Of a stretch of 36,705 nt of DNA, positions 7,924-15,705 are shown piece by piece. How positions within the stretch are numbered: position 1 is the stretch's first letter; the number at the start of each line of letters is the position of its first letter. Source of the stretch: Rhizomonospora bruguierae (GTDB lineage Bacteria; Actinomycetota; Actinomycetes; Mycobacteriales; Micromonosporaceae). Position numbers and translations under genes: made by a program. The stretch is from NCBI RefSeq assembly GCF_018397995.1, contig NZ_BBQH01000087.1, positions 1 to 36,705 of the forward strand, in the 5' to 3' direction. The notes below the pieces were generated by a model. The model searched no databases, was not told the DNA's origin, and saw only the letters and a list, made by a program, of their open reading frames with translations.

Positions 7924-9495
7924 TCAGACGGCGTTGTTGGCGATCACCTGACGGTACCAGTGGGCGCTGCGCTTGAAGATCCGCTGCTGGCTGGCGTAGT
8001 CCACGTAGATCAGGCCCCAGCGCTGCTCGTAGCCGCACTCCCACTCGAAGTTGTCCAGCAGGGACCACACGTGGTAGCTCTCCAACGGAACGCCGTCGGC
8101 GATCGCGCGGTGCGTGGCGGCGAGGTGGTCGCGCAGGAAGGCGACCCGGCTCGGGTCGTCCACGGCGCCGTTGGCGTCGAGCTGGTCCGGGCAGGGCAGC
8201 CCGTTCTCGGTGATGGTGAGCGGGATGGCGCCGTAGTCGCGGGTGACCCGGGTCAGGATGTCGTACATGCCGTCCGGGTAGATCTGCTGCCAGAACGCCA
8301 TCGACGTGGGCCACTTCTGGGTGATCTCGCCGGCGGCGGTCACGTATATCGGTGTGTAGTACTGCACCGCGAGCAGGTCCACCGGCGCCGAGATCAGCTC
8401 CAGGTCCCCGTCCTGGATCGCCCGGACCATGGGGCTGCCCGGACCGAGGTCGTCCAGCACGTCCTGCGGGTAGTGGCCGCGCAGGATCGAGTCCAGGTAG
8501 AGGCGGTTCTCGTACCCGTCGTACAGCTCGGTGGCGGCGCGGGACTCGGCGCTCTGGTCGGCCGGGTAGCAGGGGTGCAGGTTCAGCGCCGGCCCGATGC
8601 GGCTGGCGATGCCGGTGGCGCGCATGGCCCGCACGGCCAGGCCGTGGGCCAGCTGGAGGTGGTGGGCGGCCAGGTAGGCCCGGTCCGCGTCGGCGAAGCC
8701 GGGGGCGTGCGAGCCGCGCAGGTAGCCGTTCTGCACGACCGTCTTGGGCTCGTTGACGGTCAGCCAGGTCGGCACCTGGTCGCCGAGGGCCCGGTAGACG
8801 AGATCGGCGTAGTCGGCGAACCGGTAGGCGGTGTCGCGGTTCTCCCAGCCGCCGGCGTCGTGCAGCACCTGCGGCAGGTCCCAGTGGAACAGCGTCGCCA
8901 TCGGCTGGATGTTCCGCTCGTGCAGGCCGTCCACGAGCCGGCGGTAGAAGTCCAGGCCCCGCTGGTTGACCTGGCCGGAGCCGTCGGGCAGCACCCGGGA
9001 CCAGGAGATCGAGAACCGGTACGAGCGCAGCCCCAACTCCTTCATCAGGTTGAGGTCCTCGACGTACCGGTGGTAGTGGTCGGCCGCCACGTCGCCGGTG
9101 TCGCCGTTGGCGACCTTGCCCGGGGTGCGGCTGAACGTGTCCCAGACCGACTCGCCGCGGCCGTCCTCCTTCGACGCGCCCTCGATCTGGTACGCGGAGG
9201 TGGCCGCGCCCCAGCCGAAGCCGTCGGGGAAGCGCAGGCCCAGGTGAGGCTCGTGCAGCGGGTCCGGGGTGCGGTGGCCGTCGGCGCCCTCGCCGGAACC
9301 GTTGGGCGCGGGGGTGGTCAGCGCCGCCGGGGTGGGGCTGCCGAGGGGCACCGCGGCGGTGGTCGCGGCGAGCACGGGCGCGTGCTCCACCGTCGGCGCG
9401 GCGACCGTGGGGGCCGTATCACCACCGGTGGCCGGGCCACCACCGCCGGCGGACGGAGCGCGGTGCAGCTGGTGCCGCCGGTTGTCTACGGCCAT
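7924..9495 (-). CDS. GH1 family beta-glucosidase
   Basis: A 523-residue glycoside hydrolase family 1 enzyme that would split cellobiose and cello-oligosaccharides to glucose. The acid/base motif TVNEP gives Glu249 and the nucleophile motif ITENG gives Glu430. Other family blocks are AATSAYQIEG near residue 100, SISWSRVLPDG, ATLFHWDLP and SLLDNFEWECGY. There is no signal peptide, so it is predicted cytoplasmic. An unusual 85-residue Ala/Pro/Thr-rich N-terminal extension precedes the barrel. ATG at 9495 has GAGGAG eight bases upstream. A perfect 16-bp palindrome of CelR/CebR type lies 54 bp before the start, which predicts repression until cellobiose is present. Divergent neighbour: the GH48 cellulase. 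Confidence 0.93.
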   Translation of the reverse strand: MAVDNRRHQLHRAPSAGGGGPATGGDTAPTVAAPTVEHAPVLAATTAAVPLGSPTPAALTTPAPNGSGEGADGHRTPDPLHEPHLGLRFPDGFGWGAATSAYQIEGASKEDGRGESVWDTFSRTPGKVANGDTGDVAADHYHRYVEDLNLMKELGLRSYRFSISWSRVLPDGSGQVNQRGLDFYRRLVDGLHERNIQPMATLFHWDLPQVLHDAGGWENRDTAYRFADYADLVYRALGDQVPTWLTVNEPKTVVQNGYLRGSHAPGFADADRAYLAAHHLQLAHGLAVRAMRATGIASRIGPALNLHPCYPADQSAESRAATELYDGYENRLYLDSILRGHYPQDVLDDLGPGSPMVRAIQDGDLELISAPVDLLAVQYYTPIYVTAAGEITQKWPTSMAFWQQIYPDGMYDILTRVTRDYGAIPLTITENGLPCPDQLDANGAVDDPSRVAFLRDHLAATHRAIADGVPLESYHVWSLLDNFEWECGYEQRWGLIYVDYASQQRIFKRSAHWYRQVIANNAV

Positions 9496-9548
9496 ATCTC
9501 GTTCTCCTCGGAGGGGGTCAGTCGCCTCGAAGCATCGGGAGCGGAGCA

Positions 9549-9564
9549 TTGGGAGCGCTCCCAA
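9549..9564. promoter_or_regulatory. CelR/CebR-type operator upstream of the GH1 gene
   Basis: TTGGGAGCGCTCCCAA is a perfect 16-bp palindrome containing the 14-bp TGGGAGCGCTCCCA box known for LacI-family cellulose-utilisation repressors (CelR of Thermobifida, CebR of Streptomyces). It is immediately downstream, in the minus direction, of two TACGCT sequences that could be -10 elements. The repressor gene is not in the window. Confidence 0.88.
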
Positions 9565-9728
9565 GCGTAAGGGTAAGCGTATCCGGGGCGATTGAACAGG
9601 GGCGGGGGTGGGTGGATCACCCGACTGGTGGCGAGGGGCCGTTCGGGCTGACGCGACGCGCAGCGGCCCGGACGGGCCGGACATTCCTGGCCCGTCGTTG
9701 ATGCCAGTGGGTGCCGGGAGAAGGTAGC

Positions 9729-9760
9729 GTAGGGGCGGGGAGGGCAATCCCCGCCCCTAC
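9729..9760. other. 12-bp perfect hairpin in the glycosidase intergenic region
   Basis: GTAGGGGCGGGG at 9729-9740 and CCCCGCCCCTAC at 9749-9760 form a perfect stem with an 8-base loop. It lies about 235 bp upstream of the GH1 start and about 680 bp upstream of the cellulase start. No U-tract follows on either strand. It may be a terminator, an attenuator arm in a long GH1 leader, or an insulator between the divergent genes. Confidence 0.6.
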
Positions 9761-9771
9761 CGGGTAGTTCA

Positions 9772-9935
9772 CACGCACCGATGCGGGTCTGCCTCCACGG
9801 TGGTGCGTGCCGCGCGGGAGCCGGGCCACGCGAGTGGCTCTGCTTCCACCTCCCTTCGACCGGGTAGTGGGTCGGCTGATGGCGGAGTCCGGGCTGGCCC
9901 GCCGCCAGTCGCACGGTTCGGACGCTAGCTGCGGT
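9772..9935. other. hairpin-rich segment, possible structured leader RNA
   Basis: This segment has three further inverted repeats besides the 9729-9760 stem: CACGCACC 9772-9779 with GGTGCGTG 9802-9809; a CCAC/GTGG stem capped by GCGA within about 9827-9850; and, on the minus strand, a GTCCG/CGGAC arm enclosing CTGG/CCAG at about 9889-9925. A minus-strand transcript starting near the operator at 9978 would carry all of them before reaching the GH1 gene. I do not recognise a known riboswitch. Codon use in the open frame across it is poor, so I do not call a gene. Confidence 0.35.
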
Positions 9936-9977
9936 GTCGGTCGCAGCCATGTCCTCCGTGACTTCAACATCCGTCAA

Positions 9978-9991
9978 TGGAAGCGCTCCCA
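9978..9991. promoter_or_regulatory. CelR/CebR-type operator (one mismatch), mid-intergenic
   Basis: TGGAAGCGCTCCCA differs from the TGGGAGCGCTCCCA box at one position. It lies 482 bp before the GH1 start and 447 bp before the cellulase start, so it could serve a distal minus-strand promoter with a long leader or a cellulase promoter. Confidence 0.75.
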
Positions 9992-10132
9992 TCGACGTTG
10001 ATGCGACTGTAGCCGGCGTCACGCCGATGTGAAAGACCCAAAATGAGATCGAAACATCGGCGAAACCCCGGCGTGCATCAAAATGACCTTCCGGCGCTGG
10101 TCAACCCGGTCGCCAATCATCCTCAGTGGACG

Positions 10133-10167
10133 GAGGAGCGCTCCCACTTGCCTCGGGAGCGCTCCCA
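10133..10167. promoter_or_regulatory. tandem CelR/CebR-type operators upstream of the cellulase gene
   Basis: Two boxes, GAGGAGCGCTCCCA at 10133-10146 (two mismatches) and CGGGAGCGCTCCCA at 10154-10167 (one mismatch), are centred 21 bp apart, two helical turns, which would favour cooperative binding on one face. They lie about 270 bp upstream of the GH48 start. The rest of 10168-10438 shows no gene, only a presumed leader ending in the ribosome binding site. Confidence 0.78.
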
Positions 10168-10438
10168 TGGAAAACTGTCGAACTAGTCGCAGCCGGGAGC
10201 CAGACACTGCGCGCAGGACCGCCGAGGGCATCCGACTTTCCGGACGGCGAGCCTCCTTCCGACACCCCCGACCACAACCCCCTGGTCGGCGTGAACCGCC
10301 GCTGATCCCGGTCCGGGACGGGTCCATCCCCTTTTTCCCCCAGGCGCCTTCGTACCCGCGCCCGCTCCACGTACCGCGCCGGAGGCGCTTCGCCGGAGCC
10401 GCACGGCTCCGCTCAGGTCCGCGAGGAGTAGCGAGCAG

Positions 10439-13354
10439 ATGAAACTCAGTCCGAGATGGCGCCGGGTGGCCATGCTGGCCGCCGGCGCCCTGGTCGCGGG
10501 AGGGATCGCCGCCGCGCCCGGCGGCGTCGCCTTCGCCGCGCCCGGGTGCGACGTGGTCTACTCGACCAACGACTGGCCCGGCGGGTTCACCGCGAACATG
10601 ACGGTCACCAACAAGGGTGACGCGTGGCAGAACTGGACGGTCAAGTTCACCTTCCCCACGAGCACCCAGCGCGTCGACCAAGGCTGGAACGCGAACTGGA
10701 CGCAGAGCGGCTCCACCGTGACCGCGACGAACATGTCCTACAACGGGCAGCTCGGCAACGGCCAGTCCACCTCGATCGGCTTCAACGGCGCGTGGAGCGG
10801 CAGCAACCCCCCGCCGACCTCCTTCTCGGTGAACGGCACCACCTGCGGGGCCGCCCAGACCAACCAACCGCCCACGGTGGCCCTGACCGTGCCGGCCGGC
10901 ACCAAGACCGCCCCGGCCGACGTGCCGCTGACCGCCACCGCCAGCGACCCCGACGGCTCGATCACCAAGGTCGAGTTCTACCGCAACGGCATGCTGGTCA
11001 ACACCGACACGACCGCGCCGTACTCGTACACCCTGACCGCGCTGCCCGCCGGTGACTACACCGTGCAGGCCCGCGCGTACGACAACGGCAACCCGGCGCT
11101 GACCGCGATCGACGAGAAGAGCTTCACCGTCGTGGCGCCCAGCGGACCCTCGATCATCGCGGCGCCGACCTCGGTGACCGTGCCCGAGGGCGGCAGCTCC
11201 ACGGTGAACCTCAAGCTGTCCGCCGCCCCGACGGCGAACGTGCCGGTCACGCTGACCAAGACCGGTGACCCCGACATCACCGTCTCGCCGACCAGCGTCA
11301 CGCTGACCTCGGCGAACTGGAACACCGGCGTCAACGTGACCGTCTCCGCGGCCCAGGACGCCGACACCACGAACGGCACGGCGACGATCACGGCGAGCGC
11401 CACCGGGTACACCTCGGCGACGATCACCGCCACCGAGGCGGACGACGACGGCCCCAGCGGCAGCACGTACACCCAGGAGTTCCTGGAGCTGTACAACAAG
11501 CTGAAGGCGCCGGCCAACGGCTACTTCAGCCCGGAGGGCGTGCCGTACCACTCGGTCGAGACGTTCATGGTCGAGGCGCCGGACCACGGTCACGAGACCA
11601 CGTCCGAGGCGTTCAGCTACTGGCTGTTCCTGGAGGCCCAGTACGGCCGCATCACCAAGAACTGGACGCCGTTCAACAACGCCTGGGCGACGATGGAGAA
11701 GTACATCATCCCCAGCGGCTCGGACTACAAGTGGGGCGGCTACAACGCCTCCTCCCCGGCGCAGTACGCCCCGGAGAAGGACTACCCAGACCAGTACCCG
11801 GTCGCGTTCGACACGAACGTCAAGACCGGGCAGGACCCGCTCTACAGCGAGCTGACCAGCACCTACGGCAACGGTGACGTCTACGGCATGCACTGGCTGC
11901 TGGACGTGGACAACACGTACGGCTTCGGCAAGTGCGGCGACAAGACCACCCGGGTGGCGTACATCAACACCTACCAGCGCGGCCCGCAGGAGTCGGTCTT
12001 CGAGACCATCCCGCAGCCGTCCTGCGAAACGTTCGCCTTCGGTGGCCCCAACGGCTACGGTCCGCTGTTCGCCCAGGACTCGAACCCGGCCAAGCAGTGG
12101 AAGTTCACCAACGCGCCGGACGCCGACGCACGGGCCGTGCAGGCCGCCTACTGGGCGCTGTCCTGGGCGACCGAGCAGGGCGTGGCGTCGCAGGTCTCGG
12201 CCAGCGTGACCAAGGCCGCCAAGATGGGTGACTACCTGCGCTACGCGATGTACGACAAGTACTTCAAGAAGCCCGGCTGCACCTCGCCGAGCTGCGCGGC
12301 CGGCACCGGCAAGGACGGCTCCAGCTACCTGCTCTCCTGGTACTACGCCTGGGGCGCGGCGCTGGACGGCGCCTGGAGCTGGCGGATCGGCTCCAGCCAC
12401 AACCACAGCGGGTACCAGAACCCGATGGCGGCCTGGGCGCTGTCCCAGGTGCCGGAGCTGACCCCGCGGTCGCCGAGCGCCAAGACGGACTGGACCACCA
12501 GCCTCAGCCGGCAGATCGAGTTCTACACCTGGCTGCAGTCCTCCGAGGGTGCGATCGCCGGCGGCGCGACCAACAGCTGGGGTGGCTCGTACCAGACCCC
12601 GCCGGCCGGCACGCCGACCTTCTACGGGCTGGCGTACGACTGGCAGCCGGTTTACCACGACCCGCCGTCGAACCAGTGGTTCGGCTTCCAGGCGTGGAGC
12701 CTGGAGCGCGTCGCGGAGTACTACTACAAGACCGGTGACGCGAAGGCCAAGGCCGTGCTGGACAAGTGGGTCACCTGGGCGCTGGCCAACACCACCGCCA
12801 ACGGGAGCGCGAACTACCAGATCCCGTCGACCCTCACCTGGACCGGCCAGCCGGGTGGCAACTGGAGCTCGCCGAGCAGCACCGTGAACAACAGCGGCCT
12901 GCACGTCACGGTCCAGGACTACACCAACGACGTCGGGGTGGCGGGCGCGTACGCGCGGCTGCTGATCTACTACGGCGTCAAGGCCAACCACGCCCAGGCC
13001 AAGGCGACCGCCAAGGGGCTGCTGGACGGCATCCTCCAGCACAAGGACACCAAGGGTGTCTCGGTGCCGGAGACCAAGGCGGACTACAACCGCCTGGACG
13101 ACCTCTACAGCAGCAGCACCCACCAGGGCCTCTACGTGCCGTCGAACTTCAACGGCAAGATGCCCAACGGTGACGTGATCGCCTCCGGCAAGTCCTTCCT
13201 GGACATCCGTTCCTTCTACAAGAGCGACCCGGACTGGTCCAAGGTTCAGTCGTACCTGAACGGCGGCCCCGTCCCGACCTTCAACTACCACCGGTTCTGG
13301 GCGCAGACGGACGTCGCACTGGCGCTGGCCGACTACGGCGCCCTGATCGGCTAG
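10439..13354 (+). CDS. secreted GH48 cellulase with N-terminal CBM2
   Basis: A 971-residue exported processive cellulase expected to release cellobiose from cellulose chain ends. Order of parts: signal peptide to about residue 33 (GGVAFA before APGCDV); CBM2 cellulose-binding module, about 34-137, with the paired Cys in APGCD and GTTCG; an Ig-like domain, about 143-232 (DPDGSITKVEFYRNG, DYTVQARAYDN); a second beta-sandwich like Calx-beta, about 238-335 (VPEGGSSTVNLKL); then the GH48 alpha6/alpha6 barrel from about 345 to the end, beginning FLELYNKLKAPANGYFSPEG and carrying HGHETTSEAFSYW. The ATG at 10439 has GAGGAG upstream. Many actinobacterial GH48 enzymes use a fibronectin III linker, so the two-domain linker is a variant. 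Operators upstream predict cellobiose induction. Confidence 0.95.
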   Translation: MKLSPRWRRVAMLAAGALVAGGIAAAPGGVAFAAPGCDVVYSTNDWPGGFTANMTVTNKGDAWQNWTVKFTFPTSTQRVDQGWNANWTQSGSTVTATNMSYNGQLGNGQSTSIGFNGAWSGSNPPPTSFSVNGTTCGAAQTNQPPTVALTVPAGTKTAPADVPLTATASDPDGSITKVEFYRNGMLVNTDTTAPYSYTLTALPAGDYTVQARAYDNGNPALTAIDEKSFTVVAPSGPSIIAAPTSVTVPEGGSSTVNLKLSAAPTANVPVTLTKTGDPDITVSPTSVTLTSANWNTGVNVTVSAAQDADTTNGTATITASATGYTSATITATEADDDGPSGSTYTQEFLELYNKLKAPANGYFSPEGVPYHSVETFMVEAPDHGHETTSEAFSYWLFLEAQYGRITKNWTPFNNAWATMEKYIIPSGSDYKWGGYNASSPAQYAPEKDYPDQYPVAFDTNVKTGQDPLYSELTSTYGNGDVYGMHWLLDVDNTYGFGKCGDKTTRVAYINTYQRGPQESVFETIPQPSCETFAFGGPNGYGPLFAQDSNPAKQWKFTNAPDADARAVQAAYWALSWATEQGVASQVSASVTKAAKMGDYLRYAMYDKYFKKPGCTSPSCAAGTGKDGSSYLLSWYYAWGAALDGAWSWRIGSSHNHSGYQNPMAAWALSQVPELTPRSPSAKTDWTTSLSRQIEFYTWLQSSEGAIAGGATNSWGGSYQTPPAGTPTFYGLAYDWQPVYHDPPSNQWFGFQAWSLERVAEYYYKTGDAKAKAVLDKWVTWALANTTANGSANYQIPSTLTWTGQPGGNWSSPSSTVNNSGLHVTVQDYTNDVGVAGAYARLLIYYGVKANHAQAKATAKGLLDGILQHKDTKGVSVPETKADYNRLDDLYSSSTHQGLYVPSNFNGKMPNGDVIASGKSFLDIRSFYKSDPDWSKVQSYLNGGPVPTFNYHRFWAQTDVALALADYGALIG

Positions 13355-13375
13355 GAGGCACCCCACCGCACCACC

Positions 13376-13406
13376 GCCCGGGCGGGGTCCACCGCCCCGC
13401 CCGGGC
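13376..13406 (+). terminator. terminator hairpin after the cellulase gene
   Basis: GCCCGGGCGGGG at 13376-13387 pairs perfectly with CCCCGCCCGGGC at 13395-13406 around a 7-base loop, 22 bp after the GH48 stop. No U-tract, as is usual in actinomycetes. Confidence 0.7.
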
Positions 13407-13446
13407 ACCCCTACCAGATGGAAAGGTCCGGCGTGTTCGCGAAGAG

Positions 13447-13701
13447 ACTCGTCACCGTATGGTCAACGGCGTGTTCGTCGACGCGCAGGCGATGGGCCTG
13501 AAGGTGATCCGCGCCTGCGGCTGGTCGGCGACCCGGACCCGGACCCGGTCCGGCGCCGGCGCGGCCGCGACGTCCATGTCCCGCAACGGCGCCCGCGCAC
13601 CGAGCGCCGCCAACCCGGTCGGCTTCACCGGCACCTGCACCGGCAGCGCCGCCGAGCCGACCGCCTTCACCCTCACTGGCGGCGTCCGCGCCGTGAGCTG
13701 A
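13447..13701 (+). pseudogene. remnant of a GH5 mannanase joined to a CBM2 fragment
   Basis: An open frame from ATG 13459 to TGA 13701 encodes 80 residues. The first 20 (MVNGVFVDAQAMGLKVIRAC followed by GW) resemble the N-terminal region of GH5 endo-beta-1,4-mannanases, where a VDDV-x-DA-x-AMGL-x-VIRTWG-like stretch is conserved. The last 45 look like the C-terminal half of a CBM2: SGAGAAATSMSRNG aligns without gaps to SGSTVTATNMSYNG of the intact module in the neighbouring cellulase, then VGFTGTCTGSAAEPTAFTL to the usual VGF-x-GT-x-SGSN-x-xPTAFTLNG ending. The simplest reading is a secreted mannanase-CBM2 gene that lost its middle by an in-frame deletion and decayed at both ends. There is no signal peptide and the final Cys is gone. 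Expression as a tiny protein is unlikely but not excluded. Confidence 0.65.
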
Positions 13702-13755
13702 CCGCGTGGAGGGTGACCCAGACGGCCTGATACCCACGATCAGGCCGAGCAGAAA

Positions 13756-13799
13756 GTGGTGGGCCGGCCGGCCTGGCCAACGCCCGGCCGGCCCACCAC
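13756..13799. terminator. 16-bp perfect hairpin
   Basis: GTGGTGGGCCGGCCGG at 13756-13771 and CCGGCCGGCCCACCAC at 13784-13799 pair perfectly around a 12-base loop. It sits between the mannanase remnant (plus) and the convergent repeat protein (minus) and probably terminates in both directions. Confidence 0.65.
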
Positions 13800-13857
13800 G
13801 ATACTCCGGGCCCCGGCAGGCCCGGGCCGCCGAAGCCCTGGCGGGGGTGCGGCGGCG

Positions 13858-13892
13858 GGCGGGCGGTGGCGTTCGGCGCGCCACCGCCCGCC
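13858..13892. terminator. 14-bp perfect hairpin
   Basis: GGCGGGCGGTGGCG at 13858-13871 pairs with CGCCACCGCCCGCC at 13879-13892 around the loop TTCGGCG. A shorter GAGGGCC/GGCCCTC stem follows at 13909-13931, just past the stop of the minus-strand gene ending at 13941, making this the likely terminator for that gene. Confidence 0.65.
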
Positions 13893-13940
13893 ATCTGCCC
13901 GCCGGCTTGAGGGCCTCGGTTCCCGGCCCTCGCGGGGGCG

Positions 13941-15437
13941 TCAGTCGCGGTAGCAGCGCCAGGTGTAGGCGTTGGCCGGGTCCGAGTAGCGGGCCACCGC
14001 GTCGGTGCCGTACCGCCACTGGCACGCCGCCCGCATGTTGATCAGCTCCCGGCGGTTGCGGGTGCGGCACTCCCAGTTGTCCTCCGCCGGGTTGGTACCG
14101 CTGCGCAGTTGCGCCTCCCGCATGCCACGCTGCGTGTAGCAGTAGGTCATCAGCATCAGCTGAAGTCCGTTGTCATTCGACGGCCCGAGCAGCACCGGCG
14201 CCGACGTGGTGGCCGGAGCCGTCGGCGCGGCGGTCGACGGCTTGCGGGGCGGTGCCTTGGTGCGCTTGGGCGCCGGGGGAGCCGCGTTCTCCGTCGGCGC
14301 GGCGGTCGGCGCCTCGGTGGTCGCCGGTGCCGGCACCGGCGTTGGTGGCTGCGCCACCACCGCCTCCGGCCTCCCGTCATACCAGGGCAGCCCGGCGTTG
14401 GAGACCAGCGGCCACGAGGCGAGCAGCACGACCAGCGCCACCGCGCCGGCCGCCACCAGCCAGCCGTACCGCCGGAACCACGACCGCAGCCCGTCCTCGC
14501 CGGACTGCGGGTCGCGCTCCGGCTCGGCCGGCACGTCGAAGTGGATCGCCGCGGTCGGCCCGTCCCACGCCGGCCCGTCGGCGCGCGGCCCCGCTGCGCG
14601 CGCTCCGTCCTGGCGCGGCGGCGGAACGCGTGGTCCGTCCGCCCTCGGGCCGTTTGTGCTCGGGCCGCTTGTGCTCGGGCCGTTTGTGCTCGACTCCGTT
14701 GTGCTGGGCCCCTTCGTGTTCTGCTTCTTCGCGCTCGGCTCGGTTGTGCTCGGGTCCTTCGCGCTCGGGTCCATTGCGCTCGGGTCCATTGCGCTCGGCT
14801 CGGTTGTGCTGGGCCGCTTCGTGCGCTGCCTCGTTGCGCTCGGGCCCTTCGCGCTCGGGTCCGTTGTGCTGGGTCCGTTCGCGCTTGGTCCGTTCGTGCT
14901 CGGTCCGTTCGTGCGTGGGTCCTTCGCGCTCGGGTCCTTCGCGCGTGGCTTCTCGGTAGACGGTCCCTCTGGACGCGGCTCGTCGCGCGGGCCGGGTTGG
15001 GCTGGGATCCGTGGCAGGACGGCCGTGTCGTCGCCATCCCCGGCGGCGGCCTTCGGGGTGGCGTCCCCGGTGGCTTTCGCGGGCGGGTCGGTGGCCGGCT
15101 TCGCCGGGCCGGGCGCAGTCGTGGCGGGCGCAGCCGGGCCGGGCGCAGTCGTGGCGGGCGCAGCCGGGCCGGGCGCAGTTGTGGCGGGCGCAGTTGTGGC
15201 GGTGGGGGCCTTCGCGGCCTTGCTGTGCGCGGCTTGCTCGGGAGGGGAGCGCCTCCCCTTCGCCCTCGGGGCCGCGTCGTCGCCGGCCAGGTGGCGCGGG
15301 CCGCGGTCCGCCGGTATGGCCGGGGACGGCACCGGCGGCGGCGGTGGCATCGGCGGCAGCGGGGCCACCGGCGCGGGCGGGCGGGCGTCGGGCCGGGCGG
15401 GTGGGGCGGCGGCGCGGTCGTTCGGGTCGTCGGCCAC
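13941..15437 (-). CDS. repeat-rich single-span membrane protein, cysteine-containing C-terminus
   Basis: A 498-residue protein I do not recognise. It has a Pro/Ala-rich start; a ten-residue repeat APATTAPGPA (about 80-115); about 20 copies of a five-residue unit of form [DG]PS[AT][KNT] (about 160-265); one membrane helix (YGWLVAAGAVALVVLLASWP) preceded by FRR; a Pro/Thr/Ala-rich stalk; and a compact C-terminal domain of about 75 residues with five cysteines (YCYTQRG, NWECRT, ACQWR, WRCYRD). Topology by positive charges puts the repeats inside and the Cys domain outside. The end of the FN3 protein at 30461-33103 has a similar YCYTSS...WCND...VCRY pattern. GTG at 15437 has GAGGAGG ten bases upstream. 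It is probably an envelope protein. Confidence 0.75.
   Translation of the reverse strand: MADDPNDRAAAPPARPDARPPAPVAPLPPMPPPPPVPSPAIPADRGPRHLAGDDAAPRAKGRRSPPEQAAHSKAAKAPTATTAPATTAPGPAAPATTAPGPAAPATTAPGPAKPATDPPAKATGDATPKAAAGDGDDTAVLPRIPAQPGPRDEPRPEGPSTEKPRAKDPSAKDPRTNGPSTNGPSANGPSTTDPSAKGPSATRQRTKRPSTTEPSAMDPSAMDPSAKDPSTTEPSAKKQNTKGPSTTESSTNGPSTSGPSTNGPRADGPRVPPPRQDGARAAGPRADGPAWDGPTAAIHFDVPAEPERDPQSGEDGLRSWFRRYGWLVAAGAVALVVLLASWPLVSNAGLPWYDGRPEAVVAQPPTPVPAPATTEAPTAAPTENAAPPAPKRTKAPPRKPSTAAPTAPATTSAPVLLGPSNDNGLQLMLMTYCYTQRGMREAQLRSGTNPAEDNWECRTRNRRELINMRAACQWRYGTDAVARYSDPANAYTWRCYRD
14641..14955. repeat. 15-bp minisatellite inside the membrane-protein gene
   Basis: About 20 degenerate copies of a 15-bp unit related to GCGCTCGGGTCCATT encode the five-residue repeat on the minus strand. 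Because the unit is a multiple of three and lacks stops, other frames, including antisense ones, are open here too. Copy number is likely to vary between strains. Confidence 0.8.
15103..15192. repeat. three 30-bp direct repeats
   Basis: Three head-to-tail 30-bp units (15103-15132, 15133-15162, 15163-15192), the third with one C-to-T change, followed by a partial copy. On the minus strand they encode the ten-residue repeat of the membrane protein. The near-identity suggests recent expansion. Confidence 0.85.
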
Positions 15438-15628
15438 CGTAGGCCGGCCTCCTCAGCAGCACAGACAGGTCGAAGTCAACGGAACTCTAGCCACCCCACG
15501 GGCCAGCCGGGCTCCCACAAGAAGCCAGGTTCCCGCTCGGCTGGTCGGCCACCAATGACGGCAGATTACCGGGTTTCCGACAGCCGCGGGGGCAGCGGTG
15601 GGCGCCGATGGGCGCTACTATCCATCCT

Positions 15629-15668
15629 GACTGCCCGCTCAGCTTCCCCCGTGGTTGAGCGGGCAGTC
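15629..15668. terminator. terminator hairpin after the STAND/TPR gene
   Basis: GACTGCCCGCTCA at 15629-15641 and TGAGCGGGCAGTC at 15656-15668 form a perfect 13-bp stem with a 14-base loop, 38 bp past the stop of the minus-strand operon. On the plus strand it is followed by TTCTGTT, so it may work both ways. Nothing else is seen in the 268 bp between the two flanking genes. Confidence 0.7.
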
Positions 15669-15705
15669 TTCTGTTCCGCGCGGGTCCTCATCGAACCGGT
15701 CCGGC

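Noticed and set aside
9486-10022. Minus-strand frame of 178 codons ending next to the GH1 start
   Set aside because: It runs through two operators and a 12-bp hairpin, has weaker third-position bias than the real genes and no recognisable domain. Better explained as a regulatory leader.
10019-13408. Minus-strand open frame of over 1,100 codons
   Set aside because: Antisense shadow of the GH48 cellulase.
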